From NCBI GenBank assembly GCA_947591045.1, contig CANQCV010000001.1, positions 118,617-182,616 of the forward strand: a DNA stretch of 64,000 nucleotides, given 5' to 3'. Positions 59,971 to 64,000 of this stretch are shown here, piece by piece. The DNA is from an uncultured Clostridia bacterium (GTDB taxonomy: Bacteria > Bacillota > Clostridia > TANB77 > CAG-508). The notes below the pieces were generated by a model. It was not told the origin of the DNA and did not search any database. It worked only from the letters and a program-made list of their open reading frames with translations. Position 1 is the stretch's first letter, and each line of letters starts with the position of its first letter. A program made the translations under genes and the position numbers.

Positions 59971-61827
59971 TTAGCCGATTGCATGGAAAGGACAAGCCTT
60001 TATGCAAGTTCCACACTTAATACATTTATCTTGATTTATTTTTCTTTTTTCTCTTGCTTCTCCTTCTATTGCTCCCACTGGACAATTTTTCTGGCATAAC
60101 CCACAGCTCTTGCATTTTTCTTCATCTATTTGTATTTTTGCAAGTGCTTTACATTCTTTGGCTCTACATACTTTATCTATGCAATGCTCTTCAAATTCAT
60201 CTCTAAAATATTTTAGAGTGCTAAGTACTGGATTTGGTGCGCTCTGTCCCAATCCGCAAACACTTGATTTTTGTATACTTAAAGCTAAATTTTCTAGATT
60301 TTCAATATCTTCTTTTTCGCCTTTTCCATCACACATTTTCTCTAATATTTCAAGCATTCTTTTGGTTCCAATTCTGCATGGAGTACATTTACCACAACTT
60401 TCACTAACAGTAAATTGTAGATAGAATTTTGCAAGTGAAACCATACATTTTGTATCATCCATGATTATTAAGCCACCAGAGCCCATCATAGAACCAATTT
60501 CTTTTAATGATTCATAATCAATTGGTGTATCTAAATGCTTTGCTGGAATACATCCACCAGAAGGGCCTCCCGTTTGTGCAGCTTTAAATTCTCTTCCGTT
60601 TGGAATTCCTCCACCAATATCAAATACAATTTCTCTTAATGTTGTTCCCATAGGAACTTCTACTAGTCCTACATTATTAACATTTCCACCTAGTGCAAAC
60701 ACTTTTGTTCCCTTTGAACCCTCTGTTCCAATAGATGAATACCATTTTGCTCCATTTAAGATAATCTTTGTAATATTGGCATATGTTTCAACATTATTAA
60801 TTAAAGTTGGTTTTCCCCATAAACCAGCATTTGCAGGGTATGGAGGTTTTAGTCTTGGTTGCCCGCGTTTTCCTTCTATTGACTCTAAAAGTGCTGTTTC
60901 TTCTCCACAAACAAAAGCTCCTGCTCCAAGTCTAATTTCTATATCAAAACTAAAATCTGTTCCAAAGATATTTTTTCCTAATAGGCCATATTCTCTTGCT
61001 TGGTCAATTGCAATTTGTAGTCTATGTACTGCGATTGGATATTCAGCCCTTACATAAATGTAACCTTTATCTGCACCAATTGTATAACCTGCTATTGTCA
61101 TTGCCTCTAAAACAGAGTGTGGATCGCCCTCCAAAATACTTCTATCCATAAAAGCTCCTGGGTCACCTTCATCAGCATTACAAACAACATATTTTTGTTT
61201 ACCTTCTACTGCTTTTGTAAGAGCCCATTTTTTACCTGTTGGGAAACCTGCTCCTCCTCTTCCTCTTAAGCCTGATTCTTGAATTTCAGAAATAACTTCA
61301 TCTTGTGACATTTGAGTTAAAACTTTTTCTAATGCTTTGTATCCATCAAATGCAATATATTCGTCAATTTCTTCCGGATTTATTACTCCACAATTTTTAA
61401 GAGCAATTCTTTTTTGTTTTTTATAGAAAGTAAGGTCATCTAATTTTTGTACCTTTTTACCATCTATATCTTTGCATAATAGTCTTTCTACTATTTCACC
61501 TTGTATAATATGCTTTTCTATAATTTCCTCGCAGTCTTCTGGTGTAACCATTGCATAAAAAGTATCTTCTGGTCTGATAATAACTATTGGACCTTTTGCG
61601 CATAAACCAAAACAACCAGTTTTAATTACTCTAACATTATCTAAATGTTTTTCTTTTACTAAATTTTTAAAATTTTCTAGTATCTTTGGTGATTTAGATG
61701 ATGTACATCCAGTTCCTTGGCACACTAAAATATGCTTTTCTCTTGTGTCTGCTTTTGTATTTTTTCTTAAATCTAATTCTTGTCTTTTACTTTCTCTTAT
61801 TTTATCAATTTCTTGTATTGTTTTCAT
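59971..61827 (-). CDS. hydB: Electron-bifurcating hydrogenase subunit HydB (NuoF-like)
   Basis: 618 residues. N-terminal thioredoxin-like [2Fe-2S] domain (CQGTGCTSSKS, KTGCFGLCAKGP), NuoF core with GLRGRGGAGFPTGKKW (FMN) and CNADEGDPGAF, cluster SESCGKCTPCRIGTKR, and two C-terminal [4Fe-4S] motifs (CKSCGLCQKNCPVGA, CIKCGTCIKACPFHA). Takes electrons from NADH. hydB and hydA are 31 bases apart. Confidence 0.96.
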   Translation of the reverse strand: MKTIQEIDKIRESKRQELDLRKNTKADTREKHILVCQGTGCTSSKSPKILENFKNLVKEKHLDNVRVIKTGCFGLCAKGPIVIIRPEDTFYAMVTPEDCEEIIEKHIIQGEIVERLLCKDIDGKKVQKLDDLTFYKKQKRIALKNCGVINPEEIDEYIAFDGYKALEKVLTQMSQDEVISEIQESGLRGRGGAGFPTGKKWALTKAVEGKQKYVVCNADEGDPGAFMDRSILEGDPHSVLEAMTIAGYTIGADKGYIYVRAEYPIAVHRLQIAIDQAREYGLLGKNIFGTDFSFDIEIRLGAGAFVCGEETALLESIEGKRGQPRLKPPYPANAGLWGKPTLINNVETYANITKIILNGAKWYSSIGTEGSKGTKVFALGGNVNNVGLVEVPMGTTLREIVFDIGGGIPNGREFKAAQTGGPSGGCIPAKHLDTPIDYESLKEIGSMMGSGGLIIMDDTKCMVSLAKFYLQFTVSESCGKCTPCRIGTKRMLEILEKMCDGKGEKEDIENLENLALSIQKSSVCGLGQSAPNPVLSTLKYFRDEFEEHCIDKVCRAKECKALAKIQIDEEKCKSCGLCQKNCPVGAIEGEAREKRKINQDKCIKCGTCIKACPFHAIG

Positions 61828-61856
61828 TGAAACCTCCTTTTGGTTGTTTGATATGT

Positions 61857-62330
61857 TTACATTAATTTATCTAAAACTTCATCTAATTTTTTTACTGTTG
61901 CTTTTCCATAAACTTCGTCATTTACTGTAAATACTGGTGCAATTCCACATGCTCCAACACATCTTGTAGTATCTATTGAAAATTTACCGTCCTTTGTTGT
62001 TTGCCCTTCTTCTATTTTTAATTTATCTTTTAGTCTATCTAATATTGCTTGAGAACCTTTTACAAAGCAAGCTGTTCCTAAACATACAGAAATATTGTAT
62101 TCACCTTTTGGCTCTAAAGTAAATCTTGAATAAAAAGTAACTACTCCATAAATTTCTGCCATTGGAATTTGCAAATATTTTGATATTTCCATTTGAGCAA
62201 CTTTTGGTATATATCCATATTTTTCTTGAGTTTCATTTAGTATAGAAATTAAATTGTCTTTTTCAACTTTATATTTACTCATAATTTCTTGCATTTCTTC
62301 TTTTATTTTTTTATCTATGCAATCACACAT
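61857..62330 (-). CDS. hydC: Electron-bifurcating hydrogenase subunit HydC (NuoE-like)
   Basis: 157 residues, NuoE family: GVVTFYSRFTLEPKGEYNIS, [2Fe-2S] ligands in CLGTACFVKGSQ and CVGACGIAPVF. First gene of hydCBA. Together with HydA and HydB it couples oxidation of NADH and reduced ferredoxin to hydrogen formation, as known from Thermotoga and clostridia. Confidence 0.95.
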   Translation of the reverse strand: MCDCIDKKIKEEMQEIMSKYKVEKDNLISILNETQEKYGYIPKVAQMEISKYLQIPMAEIYGVVTFYSRFTLEPKGEYNISVCLGTACFVKGSQAILDRLKDKLKIEEGQTTKDGKFSIDTTRCVGACGIAPVFTVNDEVYGKATVKKLDEVLDKLM

Positions 62331-62444
62331 ACATTTCCCTCCGTTTTCTCTTTTTATTTTATGTCCTCATTATATCAAATAGTATATTTTTTCACAAGAA
62401 AAATATATCATTTTTTTGTTCTTTTTGTCGAATAATACAAAAAA

Positions 62445-62473
62445 GGCAGAAATGGGACTATTCCCACTCTGCC
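62445..62473. terminator. GC-rich hairpin downstream of the second variable gene
   Basis: GGCAGA ... TGGGA, a short loop, TCCCA ... TCTGCC, about 40 bases past the stop codon of the 62513 gene. It resembles the hairpin after the first variable gene (35832) in place and GC content; a plain terminator is possible too. Confidence 0.6.
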
Positions 62474-62512
62474 AAATTGTCACAAAAAGGACCTACCCTT
62501 TTATTCATTTTG

Positions 62513-63946
62513 CTATTTTACATATAGTACGACACGAAAGCCATGGTAGAAGCTGGTGGTAGTCGTCGCATCGTTGCCACTGCAAAAGGAAACAGGAAAG
62601 TCGCTGCCGGAGCCGTTAAAGCTACCCCCACGCTTAACCGAGTACTTTATACCGGTTGTTTCATTTGGATTCGTGGTGCTATGGCGACCTGTCTCTGTTG
62701 TCCACTCCCACATATTTCCTGCCATATCATAGATATTCTTTAATTTAAAATTATCTACTGCTCCTGTTGATAGTTCTATTCTTTTTGTCATTGTATGTGT
62801 TATTAAATTATATTGGTCACCATCCGTATAATCTGCTGAATTATATTTTAGTCTTTCCTCTGTATCTGTTAAATATTCTTCCCCTAATTTTGGTTTTCCC
62901 TTTTTATATTTGTTTGCATATACCCAACCTGATTTGCCCGTTTGTCCACTTTTTACCCATGTATATACATGCTGTGCATACAAGACATCTTTTGCTAATT
63001 CTGTTGAATCATTGATATAATTTCCATAGTTGCTACTCTCTGACGCTATTTGGGTATAACTTCCACTTAACCAATCTACTGTCCTATCCCATGCTATTCC
63101 ATCTATTAACTGACTTATTACTCCATAGCTACCTTCTACTCCATCATACATATTCTTTGATACTTCTACTGCATTTGTTTGATTTATATAATTCCATGCT
63201 TGTACTCCCTGTTTACTTACTGGTTTTAATTTTGTTCCATTTTCTTCTGTTACATTTTTTGATTTATTTCCATTACTGTTACTTTCTGTATAATATGGCA
63301 TTGTTTCTTTATTACTCTTATTATTTACAGAAAATGATGCATTATCTGGTACTCCTGCCTCATATCTTCCTATATAAAATCCACCATTATCTTTTACACT
63401 TTTTGTATTTGTTTCTACATTTGACTCTTCTTGCCAATCTTTATATTGTCTATACTGATGCGTTTTCCATGGGTTTTCTCCACTATCTGGTGTTGAGCCT
63501 TTTGTATCGTCTACCTTTGGACTTTTATATTCATGCTTTTTATACTGGTCTTCTGTACATGGTACCCATACAAATTGGTTACCATCTTCGTCTTCTATTA
63601 CTATTCCGTCATTTACAGTTGTTCCACACTCTGGTACTACTTTAAAGCCCTTTGGCACTGTTACTCCTTTTCTGTATTTGTCTTCTGCTTTTACTGTTCT
63701 TTTTTGTATTTCTGTTAGTCCCTCTACTAATGGTTTTCCTGTTGGTCCTTGTGGTAATTTCCTTAATTCCATTAAATAGTCATATTCTTCCGCCATTGAA
63801 TCTAAGCCCTCTTCTTCTTTTTTGCTACTATTTTCATAAGCATCTCTTGCTTGTTCTGCTTTCTTTATTAAACCATTTTCTCCTACCACCATATTTATAC
63901 TTACTGTGGCTAGTATTATTAAAACGATTATTGTTATAATATTCTG
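62513..63946 (-). CDS. FGE-sulfatase-fold variable surface protein (probable DGR target), 5' end damaged
   Basis: From ATG 63892 the product has 459 residues, but the frame is open back to a stop at 63947-63949 and codes NIITIIVLIILATVSINM just before it, the end of a type IV pilin-like leader whose start is lost. The C-terminal half has a formylglycine-enzyme/C-type-lectin fold: QFVWVPC, GFYIGRYEAG, AGNMWEWTTE, KRGGSFNGSGSDF, GFRVVLYVK. Bases 62525-62710 are unusually GC-rich with many NNC codons, the sign of a diversified region. No start codon with a ribosome-binding site is visible, so expression is doubtful. Confidence 0.72.
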   Translation of the reverse strand, partial: QNIITIIVLIILATVSINMVVGENGLIKKAEQARDAYENSSKKEEEGLDSMAEEYDYLMELRKLPQGPTGKPLVEGLTEIQKRTVKAEDKYRKGVTVPKGFKVVPECGTTVNDGIVIEDEDGNQFVWVPCTEDQYKKHEYKSPKVDDTKGSTPDSGENPWKTHQYRQYKDWQEESNVETNTKSVKDNGGFYIGRYEAGVPDNASFSVNNKSNKETMPYYTESNSNGNKSKNVTEENGTKLKPVSKQGVQAWNYINQTNAVEVSKNMYDGVEGSYGVISQLIDGIAWDRTVDWLSGSYTQIASESSNYGNYINDSTELAKDVLYAQHVYTWVKSGQTGKSGWVYANKYKKGKPKLGEEYLTDTEERLKYNSADYTDGDQYNLITHTMTKRIELSTGAVDNFKLKNIYDMAGNMWEWTTETGRHSTTNPNETTGIKYSVKRGGSFNGSGSDFPVSFCSGNDATTTTSFYHGFRVVLYVK

Positions 63947-63964
63947 TTATGACTATTTTTTTAT

Positions 63965-64000
63965 CTAGCCAACATTTATTAGTTCTTCTTCATCATTTAA
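63965..64000 (-). CDS. C-terminal end of a gene entering from the right edge (tentative)
   Basis: Reading LNDEEELINVG then TAG on the minus strand. Only 11 codons are visible, so this may be chance. Confidence 0.25.
   Translation of the reverse strand, partial: LNDEEELINVG

Noticed and set aside
62513..63892. DGR reverse transcriptase or template repeat within the window
   Set aside because: No reverse transcriptase motif (such as YADD) and no second A-rich copy of either variable block were found here. They would have to lie elsewhere in the genome.
63533..63939. Leu/Tyr-rich plus-strand frames opposite the variable gene and other long genes
   Set aside because: Low-complexity shadows of AT-rich minus-strand coding sequence, without ribosome-binding sites.

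Overview
The window is AT-rich DNA from an anaerobic, spore-forming member of the Clostridia. Evidence for this is spoVAC-spoVAD-spoVAE, spoIIID, yabG, yunB, veg and a SPOCS/LysM spore protein, plus an electron-bifurcating [FeFe]-hydrogenase (hydABC), a pheS T-box leader and a CIRCE-controlled groESL operon. Gene order is that of a chromosome, not a plasmid or phage.

Layout, left to right. 1-1,000: the start of a membrane protein leaving the left edge, a long gene-free stretch and a tiny spore-type peptide. 1-13 kb: a U32 protein, then a minus-strand block mtaB > 39-aa membrane peptide > cdaA > truA > miaB > mutS > nucleoside kinase > RNHCP protein. 13-21 kb: groESL, a purine nucleoside phosphorylase, greA, an unknown, a cell-wall GH18 hydrolase and a LamG surface protein. 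21-32 kb: spoVA genes, dodecin, infC-rpmI-rplT, rplM-rpsI, spore genes and an LTA-synthase-like protein. 31-38 kb: surface genes (a cohesin protein with an LPQTG anchor, a dockerin transglutaminase, a pilin-like variable protein), then spoIIID. 38-47 kb: rimO, capA-like, acyl-CoA ligase, RNase G, pth and glycosyltransferases. 47-49 kb: two tandem copies of a DUF4160 gene pair, then tRNA-Gln and tRNA-His. 49-58 kb: sortase, HIT, alaS, pheT, pheS with its T-box, recO, yqzL and era. 58-64 kb: hydABC and a second variable surface protein.

The main result concerns decoding. Nine conserved genes (U32, miaB, truA, mtaB, GH18, acyl-CoA ligase twice, both DUF4160 genes, hydA) are each broken by one extra base. 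In all ten places that base is a C in front of a GGN glycine codon, so the zero frame reads CGG. Skipping the C restores the conserved protein every time. Reading every CGG on both strands by eye, I found no in-frame CGG used as an ordinary codon in any recognisable gene. The only others are in an unrecognised 89-codon ORF at 37840 and a doubtful 23-codon ORF. The simplest reading is that CGG is not an arginine codon here, and that C-GGN is decoded as glycine by +1 frameshifting or four-base decoding. A systematic sequence error must still be excluded.

Other points: two surface proteins carry GC-rich, NNC-rich C-terminal blocks followed by GC hairpins, as in targets of diversity-generating retroelements. 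A cohesin/LPQTG protein sits beside a dockerin transglutaminase, with a sortase elsewhere in the window. infC appears to start with AUA behind an attenuator. A small palindromic repeat recurs five times, and part of spoIIID is duplicated around the variable pilin gene.
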